This document shows, piece after piece, positions 13,095-25,735 of a stretch of DNA of 64,000 nt. Source of the stretch: Corythucha ciliata. Taxonomy: Eukaryota; Arthropoda; Insecta; Hemiptera; Tingidae. The stretch's first letter is position 1; each line of letters begins with the position of its first letter. The translations under genes and the position numbers were made by a program. The stretch lies in contig CM075942.1 in the NCBI GenBank assembly GCA_038030265.1, positions 51,674,751 to 51,738,750 on the forward strand, read 5' to 3'. The notes under the pieces are model-generated. The model had not been told where the DNA came from and did no database searches. It worked only from the letters and a program-made list of their open reading frames with translations.

Positions 13095-13843
13095 CAAGGT
13101 ATATAGACTACAGAGGTATGCTCGTATCTAGGGGCTCCTCCTTGGCAACCGTTACGTCACCCGGGTTAGACTTGAGATGAGGTGAGAGGTTCTTATAAAA
13201 TTGTGATGTTATCGCACTCGTGGGCCCTTTCTGTCACTGTGTTTTTTAGTCTTGCTTGGTTTGTTTTTGCCTTGTTCATCACATTCACCCAGCCTACTAT
13301 ATTTGCATAGCTTTGTTATAGCCTATTTTTAATAATATAGTGATTGTTTTACCCGAAACCAGACTACTGTTAGGAATTTCTTTGGATTTACATCACCTCT
13401 CGTATCGGTGGGGTAAGTAATTCAAAGTGTTGAATTATTATTTCATTGTTTAATTGTAAGGAAGCATACCTTGCAATTATAATACTCCCACACCTATTTT
13501 ATGACCGAAAGTCATGTTCATATTTCATTGATCGGGCGCATGAAAGCTCGTTCCAGCCGCTACTTTTTTTGTAAACTTGTTCCCAACAATTTTTAACGTA
13601 AAGTCATTCCGTGTAAAGTCGTTCCGCTCACGTGTCGAGGCCTGGTCCCCAAGTTTTAGCAGTGATTCCAGTCACTTACAAATGTAAAACCTGGATTTCT
13701 TCCTGGTAACGAATACTGACGGTGATATTTTAATGAAATACCTACCGTCTGATTTAAATGGATCTAACCCCATGACGTCATTGCGCGAATGATTATGATT
13801 GGCTAAAAAGTTAGGAGCATACCTCTGTAGTCTATATACCTTG
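13095..13843. mobile_element. Non-autonomous DNA transposon with 29-bp perfect TIRs and 9-bp TSD
   Basis: The first 29 bases (13095-13123, starting CAAGGTATATAGACTACAGA) are matched exactly in inverted orientation at 13815-13843. Both ends are flanked by the direct repeat AGCTCCTCC (13086-13094 and 13844-13852). The length is 749 bp and no transposase ORF is present, so it would need an enzyme in trans. Nine-base duplications are typical of Mutator-like elements, but I cannot match the end sequence to a named family. Confidence 0.88.
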
Positions 13844-14581
13844 AGCTCCTCCTACTTTTTCACTACCGAAGTTCCTCGCAATGCGGGTCCTCTCACTCGT
13901 TCATTTCGGCTGGATCACCAATAATTACGACAGAGGAGGATGATTTGTTTACCTATCTCTCATATCGTGCCTTGTTCTATTCCATTCAAGGTTCGAGGCG
14001 CTTACTTACTATATTGTATACTTTCGTGCTTATTTTTATACTTTTTATTAATTAATAAAGTTTACCCGAGAACCTCGTCTCGACTATACCCTTCAATATC
14101 AGCATTCCTTCGGTATTGGTGTGATCCATAACTTGTATCTGTCCTTGTTATTGTTAATCCCCGTACAGATACATGTGGGTATAGTTTAGAATGCCGAAAA
14201 TAACCATTTAAGAGCATTTATTAGGATTATTCAAGCGCAGACGACTGCAGGCAAAGCGCAAACATCTCCTTTGAGTCCTCTTCGTCCCGTCTAATGCCAT
14301 GTTGATATGGTTAGCATCGTAGCCTTTTCTTCCATCTGTGACATTCCGAGATTTTGATGGTGATGAATCTATATTCAAAATTAACAGTAAAAAGACGCCT
14401 CCCGAATGAACAACTTCAGAAGTAGTAAGGTCTTGAGATGGAAGGAACCGCTGATAATGAAATAACTTAACGCTCGGTCAACTGAAAAATAGGTATTTTG
14501 TGAGCTCTACATCTCAGTCATAATAACGGATTAATGAAACCAGAAATATTTTTTGCGTGTTGCCCATGCTATACAAATGAA

Positions 14582-14742
14582 ACTTAGGGCCGTATTCAGA
14601 AACCAACCTTAACCTTTACGTCTCCTTTAAGCGCTTCAAAACAGATGACACATTTTAATAAACCATCATATTTTTCAACTCCTTTAGTAAAGGCCTATGG
14701 TAAAGGCTTCGTAAAGGTGGGTTTCTGAATACGGCCCTAAGT
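14582..14742. mobile_element. MITE with GGGCCGTATTCAGAAACC ends
   Basis: ACTTAGGGCCGTATTCAGAA at the left is mirrored by TTCTGAATACGGCCCTAAGT at the right, over about 161 bp. The interior is AT-rich and non-coding. The terminal TTA/TAA would fit a Harbinger-like three-base target, but the palindromic ends make the exact duplication uncertain. Confidence 0.75.
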
Positions 14743-14879
14743 CCAGTCAAATTGAACACGAAAAAGAGATTTGAGCTCTTGTAAAAGGCCTTGCCGCTTT
14801 TAATTTTTCAGCATGTTATTAGAACGTAAAATAATGACAAGAAACCAATTAATTATTTCATAGCATTGGTGTTTAAAAA

Positions 14880-15715
14880 CATTAACATTATACAATAAAT
14901 GCGAATACATGCATACTTGATGCCAACTTTATTGACTCTTTATGCTCTTTATTTCATGGAATTTAAGTGGAGATCAGTTATCATAGAAACAAAAAAAAAC
15001 AAAAAAAAAAAAAAAAATCGCTCCGGCAGCTGGCGGTCGGAAAGAGTGCATTTCAGTACGTATACGGATACCCTAAGCCGTTCCACAAGTAATAATGTTG
15101 AGAACATGATTTGTTTCGTTAATGTTTGACCCTTCCTCGTACTGTTTGCTGCCGGGTTTGTTTAAGCTGAACTTAATGGGAATCAAACGATACTTCAAAA
15201 TTCAATCATCGTACCGAACATAATGCATCTGGTATCAACTGGTGATTTGTAGTGATTTTTTTACCAGTTCAAACCATATTACCCCACCCCCTCCATCCAA
15301 GTCGACCGATTTGGCCCAAATGCAATACCAACCGAGTTCGTATGACTACTGATTTCTGGGCAAAATCTCGTCCCGCTAAATTAATTTCTTCGAGAGTTAT
15401 CGTGCTAACAAGACCACACACTTACTTCCAGTTCGGGGGCACCACCCCCTCCACCGTGACTTTTTCAAAAAATTAAAATGGGAATCAAAGGCTACTCTAA
15501 TATGGAGTATTCTTACTGAATATGATGCATCTAGAATCAACTGGTGAATTGTAGTGATTTTTTGACCATTTCAACCCCTGTCCCCCCCCCTCCACCATGA
15601 CCGATTTGACCCAAATGCAATACCGGGGTCTTATGACTACTGATTTTTGTGCCAAAGCGCGTTCCGCTAAATTGATTTCTTCGAGAGTTATCGTGCTAAC
15701 AAGAAAACGGCCATA
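14880..15715 (+). repeat. Composite dispersed repeat, locus 1, with ~291-bp tandem units
   Basis: The head segment (14899-15110) is nearly identical to 22117-22300, including TTGATGCCAACTTTATTGAC, an A-run, and CGGCAGCTGGCGGTCGGAAA. It is followed by two tandem units sharing GATTTCTTCGAGAGTTATCG and ATCGTGCTAACAAG, with a period of 291 bp between the two CGAGAGTTAT words. The locus ends with AACAAGAAAACGGCC, as does the second locus. No coding potential is visible. Confidence 0.75.
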
Positions 15716-15758
15716 ATATTATAAATAAATAATATACCTATATATTATAATAAAGAAA

Positions 15759-17280
15759 TATACAGGGTGGTCGGTTTTGAGATGCAAAAAAAAAATTGGG
15801 TAATAGTACACCAAAAATGGGATAAAAAAGTCCTATCCGGATAGTGGCCTATTCTTTTTGTTTTCGAGTAATAATTTTTTTAGTGATTTTTAGGCGCAAC
15901 TGTATTTTTCGCCGAAAAACTGTTATTTCTCAGCTTCTACCTCACGTTTTTCCAAAAGTGATGGCAGTTTCGTAATCTACGGACAATTTTATACGGCATG
16001 AACGCAAAATCAATATTCTAAATTGTCATAAACGCCTAAAAACGTAACGTTTTCGTTGCGCTAATACAAAAAAACCAAGAATTTGACTTCACAAAACAAT
16101 TTACTGTGTCACCGAAAATAGCCGCACACGTTGTCAAACGACATGAAAACTTCTCCGTTTTCCCAGCATTCCAACGGTGTACTCGAAAGTGGAATTATCT
16201 CCCTCCTTTGACGAGAAATTTCGAAAAGAAGCGAAAAAGTCATACATTTTGGGCTAAAAATGTGAATAATAACAGGTGCAAAAATTCATTTGTTTGGCTC
16301 TCTTTCTCGAGAAATCCAAGCTCTGGCACAGTAAAAATTAAAATGTATTGCATTTGAAGAATAAACAAATTAATAAAATGGACGAAGAGGTGTGCGAATT
16401 TAGGGCGTCTGCTGGTTTTTTATGGGGGCTGGGCTGGGATCGTCGGAGACCGAAATCACCGTCTTCCTGGAAATATAATTTGTTCCCTCAGCTCTGGTTC
16501 CATTCCGTCAAGAAGACGTGGCAATTCAACTTGTAGGAAATGCAGGTAGCCTTGCCCCGTTCCTTCGAAGAAATGTGAGCCTATTAATCGGTCTCTCCGA
16601 CCCATAAAAAACCAGCAGACGCCCTAAATTCGCCCACCCCTTCGTCAATTTTATTAATTTGTATGTTTGTTGTTTATTCTTCAAATGCAATACATTTTAA
16701 TTTTTACTGTGCCAGCGCTTGGATTTCTCAAGAAAAAGAGCCAAACAAATGAATTTTCGCACCTGTTATTATTCACTTTTTTAGCCCAAAATGTATGAAT
16801 TTTTCGCTTCTTTTCGAATTTTCTCGTCAAAGGAGGGAGATAATTCCACTTTCGAGTACACCGTTGGAAAGCTGGGAAAACGGAGAAGTTTTTATGTCGT
16901 TTGACAACGTGTGAAGCTATTTTTGGTGACACAGTAAATTGTTTTGTGAAGTCAAATTCTTGGTTTTTTGTCATTAACACAACGAAAACGTTACGTTTTT
17001 AGGTGATTATGACAATTTAGAATATTGATTTTGCGTTCATCTCGTAGAAAATTGTCCGTAGATTACGAAACTGCCATCACTTTTGGAAAAACGTGAAGTA
17101 GAAGCTGAGAAATAACAGTTTTTCGGCGAAAAGTACAGTTGCGCCTAAAAATCACTAAAAAAATTATTACTCGAAAACAAAAAGAAATAGGCCACTATCC
17201 GTATAGGACTTTTTTATCCCATTTTCGGTGTACTATTACCCAATTTTTTTTTTGCATCTCAAAACCGACCACCCTGTATA
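15759..17280. mobile_element. Palindromic element A with TATACAGGGTGG ends
   Basis: It starts TATACAGGGTGGTCGG and ends with the reverse complement, CCACCCTGTATA. The whole 1522 bp is an inverted repeat: for example 16106-16370 mirrors 16660-16980, and the small frames on both strands there encode nearly the same peptide. The turn is near 16500. No transposase is seen. Confidence 0.88.
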
Positions 17281-17284
17281 GAGA

Positions 17285-19317
17285 TATACAGGGTGTTCAT
17301 AAATTACCTCGACAGAGAAAGTATGGTGATAGTACACCTCATTTGTGATCGAAATTACTATTTGAGGTTTTTTGGAATTCCTCTTGGTTTTCGAGATATC
17401 GTCAATTTCGTGTTATTTTGGTGACCCTCTGTTTTTTTTCGACAAGTGACTAGTACGGCATCATCAACAGGTGCTAGACTAAAAGTAAATAGCTCATTGA
17501 AAAGAGCACAAAATTTCCTACATTATTGGTCCTCCACTCAATAAAATTACGCCATGGCCCTAGCCACTAGGGTATTAGATATCCGAAGGAAACTCGTTAT
17601 TCGCATTTCTGCCCAATTTTCATCAGCGATTTTCACAATTTCGTCAAAGGAAAATATTTTTTTGCATTCATAGGGAAAACTTCCTTATGATGTTCGCTTT
17701 CCAATGACGTACAATAGTTACCAGTTTTCACCATCTAGTGAAGAGGTAGAAGCAATAAACGACCCCAAAACTTTTAAAAAAAAACCGCAATCAGGACCCA
17801 TTGAATGAAGTGAATCCAGCTCTGATTACTTGTTTCCTACGGATGAGACATCGGATTCAAGCGGTCAGCTAAATCTAACTCTAATTTACGTTGGTGAGTT
17901 GAAATTGGGTGGTGGTGAAGCCTCATGAACCAGTAAGGTGGTCACGCTGACCCCCCAACCCGCCATGGATTTTTCTGGGATTCTAAGTTTTCTCCTTGTT
18001 GTCGAAAGCAAAAATTGGCCCTCCGAATAACAGCATTGGATGCACTTTGCACCTCCAGTCGTGCCCTCTGGATTTCCTCGCACGATTCTCGAATACGTAC
18101 GATTCTCAAGCTCCTTTCTGGACGCTGGTTGTTGGTAGACCAGTTTTAGATGATAAATAAAAATCCGTGGGTGGTTGTTGTCAGGACAATCCACTACTCG
18201 CCGATGTAAATTAGCGGTGGTGGTGAAGCTAAAATATCGCTAGTGGATTTGGCTTCATGGGCCAGTAAGGTGCTCACATAGAAGTGCTGTTCTGACCCCA
18301 AACCACCCATGGATTTTTATTTACTAGGTCATCTAAAGATGGTCTACCAACAACCAGTTGTGACCAGGGGCCTGGACGGGTTATTACACACCCGTGTGAA
18401 AATGCCGCAAGATGCGGTTGCTAGGACGGGATAGTGTTATTTCTTATTTAGCGTCCTTGGATCCCTCTAGCGGGTTTTCCCCGAGAGGCCCCAGAGTGGA
18501 GCTTGAGAATTGTACGTATTCGAGAATCGTGCGAGGAAATTCAGAGGCGACGACTGGAAATGCAACGTGCATCCAGTGCAGATGTGCGGAGGGCCGATTT
18601 TTGCATTCGATTTTCGCATTCGCGGGTTGCGGGTCAGGGTGACCACTGGTCCATGAAGCCCAATCCTCTAACGATATTTAAGCTTCGCCACCACCCAGTT
18701 TCAACTCACCAACGTAAATTAGCGATAGATTTAGCTGACCTCTTCAATCCGTATGTCTCATCCGTTGGAAACAAGTAATCAGAGCTGGTTTCACCTCATT
18801 CAATGGGTCCTGATTGCGGGTTAGTTTTCAGTTTTGGGCTCGTTTATTGCTTCTAACTCTTCACTAGATGATGAAAACTAGTAACTACTGTACGTCATTG
18901 GAAAGCTAACATCATAAGGAAGTTTTCCCTATGAATGCAAAAAAATATTTTCCTTTGACGAAATTGTGAAAATCGCTGATGAAAATTGGGCAGAAATGCG
19001 AATAACGAGTTTCCTTCGGATATCCATTGCCCTAGCGGCTAGGGTCTTGGCGTAATTTTATTGTGCTGAGGACCAATAATGTAGGAAATTTTGTGCTCTT
19101 TTCAATGAGCTATTTACTTTTTGTCTACCATCTGTTGATGATGTCATACTAGTCACTTGTCCTAAAAAAACAGAGGGCCACCAAAAAAACACGAAAGTGA
19201 CGGTATCTCGAGAACCAAGAGGAATTCCAAAAAACCTCAAATAGTAATTTTAATCAAAAATGAGGTGTACTATCACCGTACTTTCTCTGTCGAGGTAATT
19301 TATGAATACCATGTATA
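17285..19317. mobile_element. Palindromic element B with TATACAGGGTG ends
   Basis: It starts TATACAGGGTGTTCATAAAT only four bases after element A ends. The right end mirrors it (ATTTATGAATACCATGTATA). The arms include a mirrored GTAGACC / GGTCTACCAACAACC stem near 18140 and 18345. The right arm alone carries the inserted MITE at 18367-18492. It is about 2.03 kb with no supportable ORF. Confidence 0.85.
18367..18492. mobile_element. Small MITE with GGGGCC ends inside element B
   Basis: The copy is bounded by GGGGCC and GGCCCC and contains ATGCCGCAAGATGCGGTTGC, TTATTTCTTATTTAGCGTCC and a GGATCC. It is the reverse complement, with differences, of the copy at 29494-29624. It interrupts the right arm of palindrome B at a place where the left arm runs on uninterrupted, so it inserted after the palindrome formed. 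Confidence 0.65.
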
Positions 19318-19990
19318 TACAGGGTGGAAGGGGATAAACATGACAAAAATTTTTGGGTGATAGTAGGCCTCATCTGCGACCGAAATTACCATATACACCA
19401 TGGTCCGAAAATCAATACCCTTCGAGATATGATTTTTCTAACGATTTTTAAGGCTTACATCATTTTTTTAACTAACGGCGAGAAACTCGCATTCAATTTG
19501 AGTTTTTGCATTTTTTGGTGATGGATTCGGAAAGATCACACTATTTTCTGTCAGGATTAGCCATTTTCGATAGACGTTAACTATTTTATGTGCCCTTAAA
19601 TGCGGCTCAAAGTCGTGCTAATCGGGGAATTCATTTTTTTCAAAAAAAGTCAGCCCCCGTTTGTCCACACTAAATCTGAGTGTACGGACAACCCGTGATT
19701 CAGAAAAACATCTTCAAAGTGTCCTTTTCAAAAATAGTCATAAGCGTTTTCTTAGTTGTTTGGAGAATTTTCGTCAGAAATGACGATTTCGTAGAAAAAA
19801 TAATGATTTTTCTCTTCAAAATCGCTTGTTTTGACCTGAAAAATTTGAACAACTTTTGTGATTTTTAAGCGACATTTTTTGTTACTTTGGTAGACGGGCA
19901 TAATCAGTTTGATTCAACGTATAGTTTTGGATTAGATTTTAGTGCTTTTTATCACGTTAAAATCACAAAACTTGTTCAAATTTTTGTCAC
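19316..19990 (+). mobile_element. Single-armed relative C of the CAGGGTG palindromes
   Basis: TATACAGGGTGGAAGGGG begins exactly where element B ends, sharing its terminal TA. The next 60 bp (GGGTGATAGTAGGCCTCATC, then CGAAATTACCATATA) parallel the subterminal part of element B. I find no mirrored right end downstream, so it is truncated or solo. The right boundary given is approximate. Confidence 0.55.
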
Positions 19991-20167
19991 CTTGCGCTTA
20001 CACTATCAAGAACACTAGCACAGCTAGTGATAGTTTCATTCGCCAATAATCACTGAAGGGATTTCAGTGTGTAAATGGCCACGAATGCGGAAAGTCCAGC
20101 AGTTGGCACAGGCATCCACATACGAATTTTCCTGCAAACTGCTGTGATCGTCCTGAACCCATGCACT

Positions 20168-20486
20168 AGAGGTGGGTTAAATAACGGTTAACTGTTATGG
20201 CGCAACAGTTAACAATAAAATAACTAACGACCAGTTAATCACGTTAAAAAATAACCGTTGAAAAATAACTGGTCAATTCAACCAGTTTCTTCTCAACGCT
20301 CGGAGATGGCGTTACCTATCAACGAGTTAACACTTTCAACAGTTGCGGGAGAAGAACTGTTGTCCCTAGCGGGAACGAAACAAAACAGACCAACCAGTTA
20401 ATTTTTAACGGTTATTTCGTAACAGTTATTTTTCGTCAACGAACGTTAATTAACGTTTACGAAAAATAACGATAACGCTCATCTCT
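20168..20486. mobile_element. 319-bp MITE rich in AACGGTTA words, 7-bp TSD
   Basis: ATGCACT occurs directly before (20161-20167) and directly after (20487-20493). The element starts AGAGGTGGGTTAAATAACGG and ends AACGCTCATCTCT, giving imperfect terminal inverted repeats. The interior is dense in AACGGTTAT, AACGTTAAT and their complements, so it can fold on itself many ways. Confidence 0.65.
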
Positions 20487-20493
20487 ATGCACT

Positions 20494-22100
20494 GACCTTC
20501 ATAGTCAATAGACAAAACTAAATTTCATTTTAAAGGCTTGATTTATTTTTATATCAAAGAGTCAACTAGCAAACAAAAATCCGATTCCTGTGTGGGCCCT
20601 TTATCAAAGTAGTTAATTCGAAATTTCTGTTTTCCCTCCAAGCGATTTTATACTCTGCCCCTCCATGTGTAACGTAATAATTTCAGATTGAGTCCTACTG
20701 CGATAGCTTATACATTATACTGAAGCAAAATATTATTATCTTTTTTGTTTTGATAGTGATTGATAAAATCAAATTATTTTTTTTGTTGTACACATAAAAA
20801 TTAGGTAATTGACTATGATGTCTGTACTTTTACGGAGCTTCCCTCTCTTTTTCATTGGACGTAGCCAATACTTTGGTCTCCATAAGTTTTCGGCCCGACC
20901 TGATTAAAAAACACGGGAGAAATGATGAATCCGATAATTATGCGCCATTTATTAACTTACACTAAGTCTATTCGTTTGTCGTCCCGGACTACTCCGAGCA
21001 GCACGAAATTTTGCAAGCTCGCGGGTTATCATGTGAAATAACGCGAAAAAATAATGAAAGGTTAGTACTTTCAGTGCTAATAGTGCAGCTCCGGACGACA
21101 AACGAATAGGCCTACACGGACCTCTGCAATTTGGAGTTTTGAATTTCCGTAGAGATCTTGAAAACTTCGTAAATGTATTCACAAAGCTCCCAGTTTGTTA
21201 TGGTCGCGGCGGATTATTTGAATCGGCCTTTCAAATTCCACCTGGGTCATTTATGATCTTTAATGGGACAAATACATGTTTAATAAAACAATGTTTTAAC
21301 GAAGTAATCGTTCGCGGATGAAATGTCTCACCTTTTTTATGGATTGAACGAAGAACTCGCTTCGAAGAAAGTAAACACTAGCCCGCACAAGCCACACGGA
21401 TATAATAAACCAAAAAATAAACAAAAAACCGCAAAAAACTATGTGAGAGGTTGATGAGTGAGAAAATATGCCGCCCCAATGCTTCAGAAGTGTATGTAGT
21501 AGCCTCGTGCAAGCTCTGGTACGTCACACAGGGACTGCGGTAGGTAGTAACCCCCTCGAACTCAGTCCTTACATAAAAATTTAATATTTTAAATATATGG
21601 TATTGCATTCATTTTTATGGTGAAAAAGGATGCCAGTCGGGTTATTTAACCGAATTTCACAATAAAAAAGCGTCAGAGACCAAACTTTCTGATAAGAGCA
21701 CCTTCCTCATTCCGTGGAATTGGTTTTTGAAGGTGTCAGAGCCAACAAAACAAACGGTTTTTTAAACAGCCAAACTCGCAAAATTTGTTGTTGTTTTTTT
21801 TTAACAGCAAACCTATGAAAATTATTTCTGAACGAATCGTGAGAAATTTGGCAATTCGATCGCCCTTATGAAACAATCAAATATTGAAAATTCGACTGGG
21901 AACCAGATATTTCGTGGAGATGCTATCAATTTTTGTCATGAAACTGGCAAAGACACTAAGAGACTGACAATCCCCCCCCTCCCCCGATGATTTTGTGACT
22001 GCAAAAAGTCCAGAAAAAGCAAATTCGACTCGATAAACGACGGGCAAAAGTGATTTTTTGACCGTGAAACTTATAAAGGTTTGATCATAGAAAAGGTATA
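20494..22100. other. Gene-free stretch with one small inverted-repeat element
   Basis: At 20966-21110 CTATTCGTTTGTCGTCC is mirrored by GGACGACAAACGAATAG, which looks like a ~145-bp MITE. The rest is AT-rich without supportable genes. Confidence 0.5.
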
Positions 22101-23185
22101 AAGGTTTGATGCATGCAATACATGCATACTTGATGCCAACTTTATTGACTCTTTATGCTCTTTATCTCATGGAATTAAAGTGGAAATCAGTTATCATAGA
22201 AACAAAAAAAAAATTCGCTCCGGCAGCTGGCGGTCGGAAAGAGTGCATTTCATTCCTTATACGGATACCCTAAGCCGTCCCAGAAGTAATAATTTTGATA
22301 CCATAATTTGTTTCATTAAGCCGAACTTCTTCCTCTATTTTCACCCCCCTCTCTTCAAAATTGTCGAAAAGTGTCGGTAGTTTTCCAAGGGCTTTGTTAT
22401 ATATAATTTTTGTGCTGTATTTTATAATACCTAAACGTGTGAATTTAAGCGTTTTTTTTTTAAATTTCATCACCTATTTCACCCCCCCCCCCCATCAAAG
22501 TTTTCGATAAATCTCAATGGAACCCAGGGCTTAGGTTGCATTAAATTATTGAGTCGAATTTTAGAGCGCTAAGATGAACTAGTGAAGTTCAACGCTATTT
22601 TTACACTTCCACACCGGTAGGACCACCCCCACCACCTTGACTATTTCGAAAAATTAAAATGGGAATCAAAGGCTACTCTAACATGGAGTATTCCTACTGA
22701 ATATGATGCATCTAGAATCAACTGGTGAATTGTAGTGATTTTTTGACCATTTCAACCCCTATTCCTCCCCTCCACCTTGACCGATTTGGCCCAAATGCGA
22801 TACCGACCGGGGTCTTACGATTACTGATTTTTGTACCAAAGCGCGTACAGCTAAATTGATTTCTTCGAGAGTTATCGTGCTAACAAGACCACACACTTAC
22901 TTCCACTCCGGGGGCAACACCCCCTCCCCCTCAACTTTTTCAAAAAATTAAAATGGGAATCAAAGGCTACTCTAACATGGAGTATTCGTACTGAATATGA
23001 TGCTTCTAGAATCAACTGGTGAATTGTAGTGATTTTTTGACCATTTCAACCCCTATTCCCCCCCTCCACCTTTGGCCCAAATGCAATACCGTCTGGGGTC
23101 TTACGACTACTGATTTTTGTGCCAAAGCGCGTTCCGCTAAATTGATTTCTTCGAGAGTTATCGTGCTAACAAGAAAACGGCCGTA
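22100..23185 (+). repeat. Composite dispersed repeat, locus 2, with ~286-290-bp tandem units
   Basis: It has the same head as at 14899 (TTGATGCCAACTTTATTGAC through CGGATACCCTAAGCCGT) and then, after a spacer with poly-C, at least two tandem units carrying GGGAATCAAAGGCTACTCTA, GAATATGATGC and CGAGAGTTATCGTGCTAACA. The last unit ends CAAGAAAACGGCC as at locus 1. Confidence 0.75.
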
Positions 23186-23579
23186 AGCTTATTAATAAAC
23201 CCAAATATGTTATATATGAATTCCGGAGACTACTGAATTCGTGTTCTAGAGGTCCTGAAACATGAAAAAAACATGCCATGACCCATGTTTGCCACCATCA
23301 CGACGAGACCAATAGTGTATTTTGACATAAATGAAATGCACTAAAAGCTGAGGCTTATTTAAAATAGGTCGTCAGTTACGCCCTCGTAAACAACTTTTGT
23401 CAAGTAATAATTGAAATTTTGCCTTGGAGTCGAATTGTTCAGCTTCTAAAGTGCTTATTTGGTGTCTGAACCTTGTATTCATTCTGTGACCAAACCGACG
23501 ATGTGGTCAATAAACATTAAACAAGTTTCGGAGGTTAACAATCAGTGAAGTTACTAGTCAGGGCGTAAAATAGTCATGA

Positions 23580-25735
23580 AAGTGCAAAAAATTAAGGTTA
23601 AACAGATAAAAATTGCATGTTTCGGGGCTAAATTGCTGCAAAAATTGCAAGCGGTGGACAAAGAGTCGAGATTCGACGGATAAACAGTCACATTATTGCA
23701 AGTTTCGAATCTAAATATCCGTAAAATTCAAGTTTGAGACTAAATCTGCGAACTGCATGTATCGCCACTATTTTAGGAGAAAAAAAACAGCTGAATTGTA
23801 AAGCAATACTTCTAATTTGAACGTGATTATACGTGTCAATGATTTAGCAGATCAGTCATTCAATAAACAAATTATACGGCCAAAATGTCACTGCATTGTG
23901 ACATTGGAGCCAGTTCACCACGAAATTGCTACATAACGTGGAAAAATCTGCAAAATTGCAACTTTTGGGCCTGAAATACCAGCGAAATAGGCACATTTAT
24001 GGTATTTATTTTCGCGAAATGGCAAAATCCCCCCCCCCTTCTCTTTTTTATAGCGGACCTATAGGGTCCAGTCTAGCTGATCCCCGACAGCATACGATAA
24101 GCTTGATGAATAGCCATGAAATTACATCACTCGGAGCTATAAATATATCCGCAAAATTGCGTCTTTTACCCAAAGTTGCAAGTTTTGGGACTTCTTTTTA
24201 GTGATCGCGGAACCCGCGGTTTTGCACTCAGAGTCATGCCATATAGACGAGAAATGACAGCATATGGGAGCTGAATATCCCCGAAATTGGAATTTTTATG
24301 GCTGAATATTCGTGAAATTCCTACGAAATCACTATTTTACAGTGAAAACCAGCGAAATTTCAATGCAATAATTCTCTTTCTTTTGAACGCGACGTATATG
24401 ACTTATAGTAGATGTGCTATTCAATTAACAAATTGCATCGCCAAAAAGCCATTTAATTGTGTCGTTGGTGCCAAACCACCGCGAAATTGCTACATTCATA
24501 GATGGAAATCTGCAAAATTTCATGTTTCGTGTCTATATGTATATGTATATAAGCGAAATAGCGCACGTTTCTGGTCTTTACTATTGCGAAGTCATGTAGC
24601 ATATAGCAAAATAGCAGAGCGGAGGGGTTCCAGCCTATAGCAGGTCCCGAGAGTTCCAAAATCTTGATGAATAGCCTCTTACCAAATATTTGCGAAATTG
24701 CGAGTTTCGGGTATTTTTTTCAATGACCCCGGAACTCAGGCTAGCAAACTTTAAATTTTGACCCAAGAACCTGCCTGATGTCGCTATAAAATCAAATACT
24801 TATGTTAATTAAAGTCCAGAAAAAGTCTATATACCAGGGCTCTGAATTGACAGCGCCCCAAGCCTGTCAAATATTGCCACGAAATTACGGTATGCTTTGA
24901 GCTACAAATATGTGATTTATTTTGCGAAATTACAACTTTCTGTTTCTCAGTAGTCTAGCGAATAGCCGCAAAATTAAAACATTTCGGAGCAAAATATCCG
25001 CGAAATTGGAAGTATTCCGTCTCGCGAAATTGCAAGTTTCAGGTCTTTAATTACGCGAAATCGCATATGTTTCTGGTCTATTTTTTCGCTAAATTGCATG
25101 TTTTGGGTCATAATATTTGCGAAATTAGCAGCTTCTGGCATTTATTTTTGCGAAACTGAAAGTTTCTGGTCTTCATTTTCGTAAAATGGCAAGTTTCTGG
25201 GCTTTTCTATAGTTGAACGATTGACAAATAGCCCTGCAATTGTAACATTTTAGAGATAAATATTTCGTAGGCGGTTCGACGCCTGTCGCAGACTATTCGT
25301 CATTGGCCACAGGGACGAGAAAAGCTACCCCCTTTTCACGTTACGCAAACAAACAAACAAGTAGCACGTGGCTTCGACTTTATCATGTCCTCGCTTACTG
25401 ACTCAACTCGTACCCTCTGTCTAATCCAGAGATCCTGACCGCACCTCCAAATTCCTTCTCTCTCCTTCCTTTCTTTTGTAAAAAGGGGGTTGCGCCCAAA
25501 GTCGACACAACGGCGTGTTTGTCCCAAATGACATTACCGCCGAACTGTCATTCCACAACTGAGTGCATTGCTCTATACAACAACAGGAATCCCTCCCCGA
25601 CACCTCACACTCTTTTTGATCTTACCCCACGACAAATATTTGTGAATTTGCTAGTTTGGGTTCTAATTTGACCGAAATTACAAGTTACCTGGCTCGATAT
25701 CCGCGAAATTGACGGTTTCGGGTCTTAATTTAATT
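23580..25735 (+). repeat. Degenerate short tandem repeats, GCGAAATTGCAAGTTTCGGG type
   Basis: About 30-50-bp words of the kind GCGAAATTGCAAGTTTCGGG followed by TCTTAATTT recur irregularly from 23580 to 25250 and again at 25625-25735. Copies are diverged and interrupted. There is no coding potential and the spacing is too irregular for a recent satellite. Confidence 0.65.
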
